From contig NZ_JAKWJQ010000004.1 in assembly GCF_022761015.1 (NCBI RefSeq), positions 248,001-312,000 on the forward strand: DNA of 64,000 nt, in the 5' to 3' direction. Below, piece after piece: positions 45,015 through 52,816 of the stretch. The stretch's first letter is position 1, and every line of letters begins with the position of its first letter. A program made the translations under genes and the position numbers. Source of the DNA: Humibacter sp. RRB41. Lineage in GTDB: Bacteria; Actinomycetota; Actinomycetes; Actinomycetales; Microbacteriaceae. The notes under the pieces were generated by a model. The model worked only from the letters and a program-made list of their open reading frames with translations. It was not told where the DNA came from and ran no database searches.

Positions 45015-45455
45015 TCAGTCGGACCCTGGTCGCCTGCGAGCGTTCTTGATCTCTGCGCGGCGGTGTTTCGCTTCGAGTCGCCGCCTCCGTGCGCCATTCG
45101 TCACACGAGTCGCTCGCCGCGTGGTGGGCGGCACGACAGCGTCGCGCAGGATGCCCGCGAGCCGTAGCCTCGCTGCCGTGCGGTTCATCCTCTGCGACCG
45201 ATGTTCGGCAGCGCTGATGGTGAGCACCGTGCCGGAGAGCCGCCCGGCGAGCCGCTTCAGCGCTCGCTCGCGTTGCACATCGTCGAGCGCCGTCGTCGTC
45301 CTCAGATCGAGGCTCAGCTGCACGCGTGAATCGGCAGTGTTGACGCCCTGACCTCCTGGTCCTGATGCGTGCGAGAACTGCTCGACGAGCTCGTTCGCCG
45401 GTACACGCATCCCGCGAGGGGAACCGGGGCCAGGTCGCACATGCAGATCGTCCAC
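45015..45455 (-). CDS. arfB: Alternative ribosome-rescue peptidyl-tRNA hydrolase ArfB
   Basis: A 146-residue release-factor-like protein that frees peptides from stalled ribosomes. The catalytic GGQ is at residues 34-36 in SHASGPGGQGVNT. The C-terminal tail is strongly basic (RVTNGARRRRLEAKHRRAE), the part that enters the empty mRNA channel. The GTG start lies two bases after the stop of the LysR-like gene, so the pair is probably co-transcribed. It converges on ychF. Confidence 0.94.
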   Translation of the reverse strand: MDDLHVRPGPGSPRGMRVPANELVEQFSHASGPGGQGVNTADSRVQLSLDLRTTTALDDVQRERALKRLAGRLSGTVLTISAAEHRSQRMNRTAARLRLAGILRDAVVPPTTRRATRVTNGARRRRLEAKHRRAEIKNARRRPGSD

Positions 45456-45457
45456 CG

Positions 45458-45799
45458 TCAGCGGCCCTGGCGCTTCTTGTATGGCTTCGGCTGCCCTTTT
45501 ACGACGGGCGCGCGCCCCTTGCCCTTGGATGCCTTCGCCTTGCCGCCCGCATTCACCGGCTTCTTCGCCGGTGCGGGTGAAGCCGCGAGCTCCTTCTTCG
45601 CTTCAGGCAGCAGCATCTCTCCTACTGCGGTCAGCCGAGTCTCGCCGCCGCGCGAGAAGAGCGGAGCCCCGACTTCGGTTTCGAGCTTCTCGATCGAGGA
45701 GTACAGCGACGCGAGTGGGATGCCGAGGGAATCCGCCGCACGAGGGAAGTGCAACTCCTCGGCGACAGCGACGAAACGTTGAAGCAGTGTGACGTTCAC
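45458..45799 (-). CDS. LysR-type HTH miniprotein with basic tail
   Basis: A 113-residue protein. Residues 1-65 form a complete LysR-type helix-turn-helix (LLQRFVAVAEELHFPRAADS, then SIEKLETEVGAPLFSRGG). The effector-binding domain of LysR proteins is absent. A tail of about 40 residues rich in Lys, Ala and Pro takes its place (AKASKGKGRAPVVKGQPKPY). The GTG start at 45799 fits the domain start. It may act as a nucleoid-like or auxiliary DNA-binding protein, but this is inference. It is paired with arfB. Confidence 0.78.
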   Translation of the reverse strand: MNVTLLQRFVAVAEELHFPRAADSLGIPLASLYSSIEKLETEVGAPLFSRGGETRLTAVGEMLLPEAKKELAASPAPAKKPVNAGGKAKASKGKGRAPVVKGQPKPYKKRQGR

Positions 45800-45848
45800 G
45801 GGCTGCCCTTCGTCTGTCCGCGGGGATCGCGGTCCGTAGCCAGCCACG

Positions 45849-46490
45849 CTACCCGTCGGCGCGGTCGCCGAAGCTCCGATCCAGCGCAGCGCTCGGGATG
45901 TGCCACTTGAAACGCAGCGAGAGCACCCGGAATGCGAAGACCAGAGCGGCGATGAGCACCTCGGCGAGGGGGCCGTACCAACCGGCAACCCACAGCGCAG
46001 TGATCGATGCCGCCCCCAGCATGGCGGGTACCGCGTAAAGATCCCTCGGGTTGAACAGTTGGGGATCCCTGTTCGCCACCACGTCACGCAGCAGCCCTCC
46101 GCCGACTCCGGTCATGACTCCCAACAGCGCAGCGGCGACGGGATTCATGCCGAGTTCCAGTGCCTTGACTGCTCCTGTGGTGCAGAACAGTGCCAAGCCT
46201 GCGGCGTCGAAGACGAGCAGCAGCCGTGGGAACCGCTCAACGGGACGCACGAAGAAGAACACCAGAACAGCCGCGGCAAGCGGGGGGATCAAATAGATGG
46301 GTTGTGCGAACGCCGTCGGCGTCACGCCGAGCACCAGATCGCGCATCACGCCGCCGCCGAGACCCGTCAGCGATCCCAGCAGAAGCGAGCCCACGATGTC
46401 GAATCCTCGACGGGCGGCCAGCAGACTCCCTGAGACGGCGAAGAAGAAGGTGCCGAGCAGATCGAGGATGAGCGACCAGGTGACATCCAC
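45849..46490 (-). CDS. TRIC/UPF0126 family membrane protein
   Basis: A 213-residue protein with seven hydrophobic segments and an internal duplication. The two repeats each carry a glycine-rich, Arg-containing turn: SLTGLGGGVMRDLVLG near residue 45 and GVMTGVGGGLLRDVVANRDP near residue 130. It belongs to the trimeric intracellular cation channel-like family of prokaryotes. A GTG start with GGAGG close upstream is assumed. It lies 49 bases upstream of the LysR-like gene on the same strand. Confidence 0.9.
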   Translation of the reverse strand: MDVTWSLILDLLGTFFFAVSGSLLAARRGFDIVGSLLLGSLTGLGGGVMRDLVLGVTPTAFAQPIYLIPPLAAAVLVFFFVRPVERFPRLLLVFDAAGLALFCTTGAVKALELGMNPVAAALLGVMTGVGGGLLRDVVANRDPQLFNPRDLYAVPAMLGAASITALWVAGWYGPLAEVLIAALVFAFRVLSLRFKWHIPSAALDRSFGDRADG

Positions 46491-46587
46491 AGCCCTCCGC
46501 CTCCGCCCTCCGCCAGCGCCCTACAGACTAACGCCCGCTGGAGCCGTCATCGTTCGGGACCGGCATGCAGTGGGGGCGTCACCCGAT

Positions 46588-47295
46588 TCACCACGCGACG
46601 ATTTGACCTCGAAAGTCGAGGAACTGCAGCCCGCCGCGACCGCGTTGGGCGTCGATGACCTTCACAAGCTTCGGAATGCTGTCCTCGATCGCGAGCGGCG
46701 CAGCATCGCCGCCGACACCGGTGCCCCGAATCCAGCCCGGTGCAAGGAGCAGGAGCGTGCGCGGATCGTCGACGTGGCGAGCGGCGTAGCTGCGCATCAA
46801 TTGATTGAGTGCCGACTTGCTGGCGCGATAGATCTCGAACCCACCGCGTTCATTGTTCGCGATGCTTCCCTGCCCGGACGACATGATCGCGATGGTGCCG
46901 GTGTCGGGGACGAGATCGTGAAAGACCTCGACGACGCGCATCGGGCTGAGCGCGTTCGTCACCATGAGTCTGGAGAACTCGTCGGTGCCGACATCCGCAA
47001 CCGTCTCCTCTGCTCCGTTGGCGACGCCCGCGTTGACGAAGAGCAGGTCGAAGCTGCGAGTGTTCAGCCGGCCGTGAAGCGCTGCGATCTCCTCTTGCTC
47101 AGTGATGTCGATCGTCTCGATCTCGAGCGTGTCCGCATAGTGGTCGACGAGGTCGTGCAGCGCTGTGCGCCGCGGCCCTCTCACGGTGGCGACGACGGTG
47201 GCTCCTGCCCTGAGATATTCCTCGGCGAGCGCGAGGCCGAGTCCGCGTGAGGCTCCGATCAGCAGGATGGACCCGTCCGAAGTGGCTGAGGTCAT
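46588..47295 (-). CDS. SDR-family NAD(P)-dependent oxidoreductase
   Basis: A 235-residue short-chain dehydrogenase. The cofactor loop is LLIGASRGLGLALAEEY near residue 11, and the NAG motif of VNAGVANG and the catalytic YRASKSALNQLMRS follow. It resembles the csgA/C-factor-like branch more than beta-ketoacyl reductases. The ATG at 47295 has AAGGGA upstream. The substrate is unknown. It is divergent from the Fpg/Nei gene. Confidence 0.88.
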   Translation of the reverse strand: MTSATSDGSILLIGASRGLGLALAEEYLRAGATVVATVRGPRRTALHDLVDHYADTLEIETIDITEQEEIAALHGRLNTRSFDLLFVNAGVANGAEETVADVGTDEFSRLMVTNALSPMRVVEVFHDLVPDTGTIAIMSSGQGSIANNERGGFEIYRASKSALNQLMRSYAARHVDDPRTLLLLAPGWIRGTGVGGDAAPLAIEDSIPKLVKVIDAQRGRGGLQFLDFRGQIVAW

Positions 47296-47385
47296 GAGAT
47301 GTGGTTGTCCCTTCGTGGCCGAGATCGTGTCGATCCGACGATAGGGCGCGGTGCCCGATCTGCGCCCACCGTCGCCGGCCCGTGG

Positions 47386-47400
47386 CATGATCGCCTCATG
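47386..47400 (+). promoter_or_regulatory. Possible leaderless promoter of the Fpg/Nei gene
   Basis: CATGAT at 47386-47391 ends six bases before the ATG at 47398. The hexamer is weak but the same sequence and spacing occur at the PPOX gene (minus strand, 49948-49953). Confidence 0.4.
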
Positions 47401-48255
47401 CCCGAGTCTCCCGAGGTGCAGGCGCTTGTCGAGTTCGTCGCAGAACGCGCGGTGGGTCGCGACATCGCCGGTTTCGAGGTGCTCGATTATCCGGAGTACA
47501 AGACGCGGGCGGTCATGCCCTCGGTGCTCGCCGGATGCCGCATCGTCGCGGTGAGCAGGCACGGCAAGTACGTCGACATCGATGCAGGTGAACACCACCT
47601 CGTGATCAGTTTCGGCAGGGGTGGCTGGCTGGTCTGGCACGACGACGGCGAGACGGATGCCCATGGTGGCGACGCCGAAGAGGCCGCGGGAGCAATCGTG
47701 GACGCTCCCGCCGTCGCCAGCGTGGCACTCTCCGGCGGATCGGGGTTCGATGTCATCGATACCGGCGGCTACCGCAGCGTCGGTCTGTGGATCGTGGATC
47801 GCCCCACCGAGGTTCCCGGCGTCGCCAAACTCGGGCCGGACCCCGTCGATCCGGCGTTCTCCCGCGAGTCGTTCGATCGACCGATCGTCGGCCGGCGCAA
47901 ACAGTTGAAGGCGGTGCTCCAGGAGCAGACGTCGTTCGCCGGCATCGGGAACGCGTACTCCGACGAGATCCTGTTCGTCGCACGGCTCTCGCCGGTGATT
48001 CACGCATCCGAGCTGTCGGAGGAGGATCGTGATCGTCTGTTCGACGCGCTGCGCACCGTGCCGCGGAGCGCGATCGACGCGCGACGGGGCATTCCTCTGG
48101 ACCGGCTGAAGCAGGCGAAGATCGACGCCATGCTGGTGCACGGCCGCGCCGGCGAACCCTGCCCGAACGGCGACGGCACCGTGCACGACTTCACGTTCGC
48201 CGGGGCATCCGCTCAGTACTGTCCGGAGTGTCAGACCGGCGGCGTGATCCTGTGA
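47398..48255 (+). CDS. Fpg/Nei family DNA glycosylase
   Basis: A bifunctional base-excision glycosylase of 285 residues. The catalytic N-terminus PES (Pro2, Glu3 after Met removal) is intact, and the helix-two-turn-helix segment EQTSFAGIGNAYSDEILF is present. The C-terminal zinc finger is odd: the usual first CxxC pair is reduced to a single Cys in EPCPNGDG, while the second pair YCPECQ is kept. The stop overlaps the GTG of the next gene. Whether it acts on oxidised purines or pyrimidines cannot be told here. Confidence 0.9.
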   Translation: MPESPEVQALVEFVAERAVGRDIAGFEVLDYPEYKTRAVMPSVLAGCRIVAVSRHGKYVDIDAGEHHLVISFGRGGWLVWHDDGETDAHGGDAEEAAGAIVDAPAVASVALSGGSGFDVIDTGGYRSVGLWIVDRPTEVPGVAKLGPDPVDPAFSRESFDRPIVGRRKQLKAVLQEQTSFAGIGNAYSDEILFVARLSPVIHASELSEEDRDRLFDALRTVPRSAIDARRGIPLDRLKQAKIDAMLVHGRAGEPCPNGDGTVHDFTFAGASAQYCPECQTGGVIL

Positions 48256-48755
48256 CCGCGACGGGCCGAGCCGACACGATGCGCCGGCTGGTCTTGTCCG
48301 AAGAGGCCATCTACGGGCTGATCCTGGTCACCGGCATGATCGTCGTGAGCAACACCCTCACCGGCGCCTCCCTGAACGCGCTGATCACCGTTGTCGTCAC
48401 GGTCGTGGTGTTCTTCGCTGCGCACGTCTACGCCGGGACCATCTCGCACCTGAGCACGAATCGTGGTCACGGCGATCTGAGGCTCAGCTTGACGGCGGCG
48501 ATTCAGCACTCGATCGGCATGCTGGCCGCATCGGTCATTCCGATCGTGATCCTGCTGCTCGGCGTCAGCCACGTCGTCGACGATGAGATCGCGATCTGGG
48601 CAGCGCTCATCGTGGACACGGTGCTGCTGGGTGTGCTCGGGTGGTTCGCCGTCGCCAGGTGGTCTCCGCACTTCTGGGTGCGCATCACGAGCGCCCTGAT
48701 CACGGCAGCGTTCGGCGGCATCATCGCGTTGCTCAAGGCGCTCGTACACCACTGA
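48252..48755 (+). CDS. Four-helix membrane protein of unknown function
   Basis: A 167-residue protein with four hydrophobic segments (about 15-35, 38-60, 85-105 and 112-135), then an amphipathic end. A short Asn/His/Gly loop (ISHLSTNRGHGDLRLS) lies between helices 2 and 3. The GTG overlaps the stop of the glycosylase gene, so translation is coupled. I do not recognise the family. Confidence 0.75.
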   Translation: MTATGRADTMRRLVLSEEAIYGLILVTGMIVVSNTLTGASLNALITVVVTVVVFFAAHVYAGTISHLSTNRGHGDLRLSLTAAIQHSIGMLAASVIPIVILLLGVSHVVDDEIAIWAALIVDTVLLGVLGWFAVARWSPHFWVRITSALITAAFGGIIALLKALVHH

Positions 48756-48804
48756 GTCCGTGCTGCCCTGGTGGCGCCCCGGCGGGCGCTGCCACACTGG
48801 ACGG

Positions 48805-49527
48805 ATGCCCGACGCCTTGTTCGACGACCCCCGCTTCGCCAGGCTCTACGATCCCCTCGATCCCGACCGCAGTGATCTGGATGCCTACCTCGCGATGGCC
48901 GCGGAGTTCGACGCGCACACCGTGCTCGATGTGGGCTCCGGCACCGGCACGTTCGCCTGCCTTCTCGCCGAGCATGGCTACCAGGTGGTCGGGGTCGACC
49001 CTGCCGGCGCATCCATCGACGTCGCCAAGACGAAGGCGCACGCCGACGACGTGCGTTGGATCCACGGCGATGCCACCGAGCTGCCGGAGCTCTCCGTCGA
49101 CATCGCGTTCATGACGGGGAACGTCGCGCAGGTGTTCCTGACGGACGAGGACTGGCATGCGACGCTGCGCGGTATCCGCGAGGCCCTTCGCGACGGCGGT
49201 CGTTTCGTGTTCGAGACCCGTGATCCCTCGAAGGAGTCCTGGCGAAGCTGGGTCAAGGATGCGACATACATCGACACCGAGATCGATGGAGTCGGAAGGG
49301 TGCGCACGTGGACCGACCTGGTGGCAGACGAGCTTCCGTTCGTCACGTTCGAGGACACGCTGATCCTGCCGGACGGCGACACGCTCCACTCGACGTCGAC
49401 ACTGAGGTTCCACACAAGGCACGAGGTGGAGGCGTCGCTCGCTCTCACCGGATTCGTGGTGGACGAGGTGCGGGATGCGCCGGACCGTCCCGGCAGGGAG
49501 TTCGTGTTCGTCGCTCGCCGAGTCTGA
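48805..49527 (+). CDS. Class I SAM-dependent methyltransferase
   Basis: A 240-residue methyltransferase. Motif I is VLDVGSGTGTFACLLAEHG near residue 39, with the acidic residue of motif II in VVGVDPAGAS and then WIHGDATELP. The C-terminal part resembles small-molecule methyltransferases. A CACACT hexamer ends six bases before the ATG. The substrate is unknown. It converges on the PPOX gene. Confidence 0.85.
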   Translation: MPDALFDDPRFARLYDPLDPDRSDLDAYLAMAAEFDAHTVLDVGSGTGTFACLLAEHGYQVVGVDPAGASIDVAKTKAHADDVRWIHGDATELPELSVDIAFMTGNVAQVFLTDEDWHATLRGIREALRDGGRFVFETRDPSKESWRSWVKDATYIDTEIDGVGRVRTWTDLVADELPFVTFEDTLILPDGDTLHSTSTLRFHTRHEVEASLALTGFVVDEVRDAPDRPGREFVFVARRV

Positions 49528-49542
49528 CGCCCGGCGGGCGCC

Positions 49543-49941
49543 TCAGTTCGTTCCGGCGTGCTCCACGCTCATCACGAGGATGACCCGGTCGGCGCGGTCT
49601 GCAGGGGGCTCCACGTCCGTGTCGCCGTAGCGGCGCCCCAGCCGCACGTAGAACTCGCCATCAGGGTCGGGACGCGTCTCGATCAGACGGCCGCGCACCT
49701 CGAGGTAGCGGTAGAAGCTGCCGTCACGCACCACGGCGAGGCTCATCGACGGATTGTGCTGCAGGTTGCGGTACTTCTGCCGCTTCGTGGTGTGCGTGAA
49801 CAGGATGTTCTCGCCGTCGAACTCGAACCACATCGGGTTCACCTGCACCGTGTCGTCCGGGCGAATGGTGCCGAGAAAGCCGAAGTTCGGCTCGACGAGC
49901 AGGGGCAGCAGCTGGGTGGGGATGATGTCGGATGCCGTCAT
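49543..49941 (-). CDS. PPOX-class flavin-type oxidoreductase, probably F420-dependent
   Basis: A 132-residue split-barrel protein of the pyridoxamine 5'-phosphate oxidase-like fold. The segment FGFLGTIRPDDTVQVNPMWFEFDGENILFTHT and the later RKYRNLQHNPSMSLAVV-type NLQHNPSMSLAVV are typical of the F420-binding branch of actinobacteria. The ATG at 49941 is preceded by CATGAT six bases upstream. The substrate is unknown. Confidence 0.82.
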   Translation of the reverse strand: MTASDIIPTQLLPLLVEPNFGFLGTIRPDDTVQVNPMWFEFDGENILFTHTTKRQKYRNLQHNPSMSLAVVRDGSFYRYLEVRGRLIETRPDPDGEFYVRLGRRYGDTDVEPPADRADRVILVMSVEHAGTN

Positions 49942-49981
49942 GCATCCATCATGGCGGGGATGCGCCGACGTCGCCCGCGGT

Positions 49982-50743
49982 TCAGGGCGCCGGTCTCCGT
50001 GCAACGACGACCAGGCCGATGCCGCCGGGAACGTGCCGCTGCATCCACACGAACGGCGCTGTCGCGGTGGTCGCGACGGCGGACTTCCATGACCGCCGAC
50101 CGAACTGGAACGTTCGCCCGCTCGCCTTGGTCATGTCTTCGACCGACAGACCCTCTGCACGCTTCAGCTTGCGGGCGTCGATAGGATTCCGCACCGCCTC
50201 CAGCGCGTATCCGAGCGGCGATCCGTAAAGCGTCGCCCGCACGTCGACGAGTCCCGCTGCCAGCACGGCGGCCGTGATCGACTCGGGCGAGTACCGCCGG
50301 AAGTGTCCGGCGTACTCGTCCATCGGCCCGTAGCGATCGGGATTCGCCGGCACCGACAACAGAAGATGGCCCCCTGGGTTGATGTGCGAGACCCAGTCGA
50401 CAAGAGCGCCCGCGTCATCCTCGATGTGCTCCAGCACCTCGAAGGCGCAGACGAGGTCGGCGGAGTCCGACCAGACCTCGCTGAGCATCCCGTTGTAGAC
50501 CGAGCCGCCGAACGGGGCGATGTTGACCAGCGCTTGTTCGTAGGACTGGCGATCGATCTCGACGCCCACGTAGGTGTGCGTCATGGACGCGATGCGCGCA
50601 CCGACCGCGCCCTGGCCGACACCGACCTCGATGACGGATGTCGGTGCGAGCTCTTCGACGATCGGACCCACGATGCCCCAACGCAGTTGGGCACGGATGG
50701 CGAGCGGGGGAAACGGTGCCGGCTCGCGGGGGGCATCTACCAT
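49982..50743 (-). CDS. Class I SAM-dependent methyltransferase
   Basis: A 253-residue methyltransferase of the Methyltransf_23/UbiG-like type. Motif I is VIEVGVGQGAVGARIA near residue 38, followed by VGVEIDRQSYEQA and DLVCAFEVLEHIEDD. The HFRRYSPESI segment is typical of this branch. TAGGCT on the minus strand (50751-50756) ends seven bases before the ATG, so it is probably transcribed separately from the nad operon upstream. The substrate is unknown. Confidence 0.85.
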   Translation of the reverse strand: MVDAPREPAPFPPLAIRAQLRWGIVGPIVEELAPTSVIEVGVGQGAVGARIASMTHTYVGVEIDRQSYEQALVNIAPFGGSVYNGMLSEVWSDSADLVCAFEVLEHIEDDAGALVDWVSHINPGGHLLLSVPANPDRYGPMDEYAGHFRRYSPESITAAVLAAGLVDVRATLYGSPLGYALEAVRNPIDARKLKRAEGLSVEDMTKASGRTFQFGRRSWKSAVATTATAPFVWMQRHVPGGIGLVVVARRPAP

Positions 50744-50813
50744 GCGGCAGAGCCTAGTGACGGCGCGATGACGCGGTCACCCCTTCGGGTGGATCTCTGC
50801 GGTCGTCAGGCGA

Positions 50814-51968
50814 TCAAAGCGAGCGCACCGCGGCGACCGATTCGGTCAGCGCAGCGACTGCCCGCTCGAGTTCTGCCGAAGAGGCATCCGTCCAGCTGAA
50901 ACGGATCGCGGTCGTGGCGAGCTCGTCGGGCAGACCGATCGCCGTGAGCACGTGCGAGGGATCCGTGCGCCCAGCTGCGCACGCCGAGCCGCTGGAGGCG
51001 ATCACGCCGCGACGTTCCAACTCGAGCAGGACCGTCTCGCCATTCACGCCATCGACCACGAACGACGCGTGCCCGGCGATGCGCTCGAGCGGATGTCCCG
51101 TGAGCCGTGCCCCATTCACACGAGCAAGCACGTGCGAGACGAACTCGTCGCGCGCAGCCACGTCGTCGCGGTCGGCAGCGTGCGCGGCTCTCGCCCGCTC
51201 TGTGACGTCCAGCGCGGTCGCGAGCGCCACCGCGAACGCGACGTTCTCGGTGCCCGAGCGCCTGCCGCGCTCCTGTCCTCCGCCGTGCAGCACGGGCTCG
51301 AGGGCCAGGCTGCCGCGGAGATACGCGGCACCCGACCCCTTGGGAGCGCCGACCTTGTGCCCGGAGAACGAGAGCGCATCGACACCGAGGCCCCGCACCG
51401 TCAAGGGGAGTCGTCCGGCCGCCTGCACGGCATCCGTGTGGAACCGGGCGCCGACCTCGTGCGCCGCTTCGGCGAGCGCGGCGATGGGCTGCACGGTGCC
51501 GATCTCATTGTTGACGTAGGCGATGGAGACGATCGTGGTGTCCGATCGCAACACGGAGCGCAGAGCATCCGCCGTGACGCGGCCATACTCGTCCAGCGGC
51601 ACGAAGTCCACCTCGAAGCCGTGCACCCGACGCAGAAAGTCCACCGATTCGAGCACTGCATCGTGCTCGGTCGCGATCGTGACGATATGACGTCCGCGCG
51701 GTGCGCCGAGCGCGATGCTCTTGATCGCGAGGTTGTCGCCCTCCGTTCCACCGGAGGTGAAGACCACCTCGGACGCACGGCAGCCGAGGTGCGCTGCGAC
51801 GCGGGCACGGGCATCCGTCAGCGCGTCGGCGGCACGTCGCCCGTATTCGTGCGTGCTCGACGGGTTGCCGAAATCGCCCGTCAGGTACGGCCACGCGGCC
51901 TCGAGCGCCTCGCGGCGTACCGGCGTGGTCGCTGCGGCGTCGAGATAGAGCACCGGATCCGGGGTCAT
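50814..51968 (-). CDS. Cysteine desulfurase (NifS/IscS type)
   Basis: A 384-residue PLP enzyme that takes sulfur from cysteine for iron-sulfur clusters. The PLP lysine is in FSGHKVGAPKGSGA, the N-terminal YLDAAATTPVRREALEAA is typical, and the persulfide Cys is in SSGSACAAGRTDPSHVL. The ATG overlaps the nadC stop (ATGA). Its place at the end of the nad operon suggests it serves the oxygen-sensitive [4Fe-4S] cluster of NadA. Confidence 0.93.
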   Translation of the reverse strand: MTPDPVLYLDAAATTPVRREALEAAWPYLTGDFGNPSSTHEYGRRAADALTDARARVAAHLGCRASEVVFTSGGTEGDNLAIKSIALGAPRGRHIVTIATEHDAVLESVDFLRRVHGFEVDFVPLDEYGRVTADALRSVLRSDTTIVSIAYVNNEIGTVQPIAALAEAAHEVGARFHTDAVQAAGRLPLTVRGLGVDALSFSGHKVGAPKGSGAAYLRGSLALEPVLHGGGQERGRRSGTENVAFAVALATALDVTERARAAHAADRDDVAARDEFVSHVLARVNGARLTGHPLERIAGHASFVVDGVNGETVLLELERRGVIASSGSACAAGRTDPSHVLTAIGLPDELATTAIRFSWTDASSAELERAVAALTESVAAVRSL

Positions 51969-52816
51969 TCGATCGTCACGTCGAGTCCGATGTCGAGCGA
52001 ACTCACGCTGTGCGTGAGGGCGCCCACCGAGATGACGTCGACGCCGGTGGCGGCGATCGCCGCGACCGTATCGAGGTTGACGTTGCCGCTCGCCTCGATG
52101 ATCGCTCTGCCCGCCACCAGGGCGACGCCCTCACGCAGCTGGTCGATCGTGAAGTTGTCGAGCATGATCGTGTCCACTCCGCCGGCCAGCACGGGCTCGA
52201 TCTGGTCGACGCGGTCCACCTCGACCTCGAGGTGCGTGGTGTGACCGAGTCGATCGTGCACCGAACGGATCGCATCCGTCAGGGACAGACCCCCCGCGGT
52301 GAGCACGGCGAGGTGGTTGTCCTTGGCCATCACGGCGTCCGAGAGCGAGTTGCGGTGGTTGCGCCCGCCGCCGCAGACCACGGCATGGCGTTCCAGCGCC
52401 CGCAGGCCGGGCGTTGTCTTGCGGGTGTCGACGATGCGGGCCTCCGTTCCGGCAGTCAGCGCCACGTACTTCGCCGTGAGCGTTGCGATGCCGCTCATGC
52501 GCTGCACGAGGTTGAGTGCGACTCGCTCGCCGCGCAGGATGCCCCGCGCCGGCCCCGTCACCGTCCCCAGCGTGCTCCCCGCGTCGAAGTGATCTCCGTC
52601 GGCGATCGTCAGCTCGACCGCGATGCGGTCATCGACAGCGTGCATCGTGCGGCGCACCACCTCGCCGCCCGCGAACACGCCCGGCTCACGAGCGACCAGC
52701 CGAGCGGATGCCGTCGCCTCCGCAGGAATGAACAGCTCGCTCGTCACGTCGCCCCACGGGGCGTCTTCGTCGAGGGCCATCTGCACGACGCGGTCGATGA
52801 TCTGTGTGGTCAGCAC
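51965..52816 (-). CDS. nadC: Nicotinate-nucleotide pyrophosphorylase (carboxylating)
   Basis: Converts quinolinate and PRPP to nicotinate mononucleotide. The 283 residues show the N-terminal domain (ALDEDAPWGDVTSELFI), the core motif ARIVDTRKTTPGLRALERHA near residue 135, and the barrel segment VDTIMLDNFTIDQLREGV. The GTG start overlaps the end of nadB by seven bases. It is the third gene in the nadA-nadB-nadC order. Confidence 0.96.
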   Translation of the reverse strand: MLTTQIIDRVVQMALDEDAPWGDVTSELFIPAEATASARLVAREPGVFAGGEVVRRTMHAVDDRIAVELTIADGDHFDAGSTLGTVTGPARGILRGERVALNLVQRMSGIATLTAKYVALTAGTEARIVDTRKTTPGLRALERHAVVCGGGRNHRNSLSDAVMAKDNHLAVLTAGGLSLTDAIRSVHDRLGHTTHLEVEVDRVDQIEPVLAGGVDTIMLDNFTIDQLREGVALVAGRAIIEASGNVNLDTVAAIAATGVDVISVGALTHSVSSLDIGLDVTIE

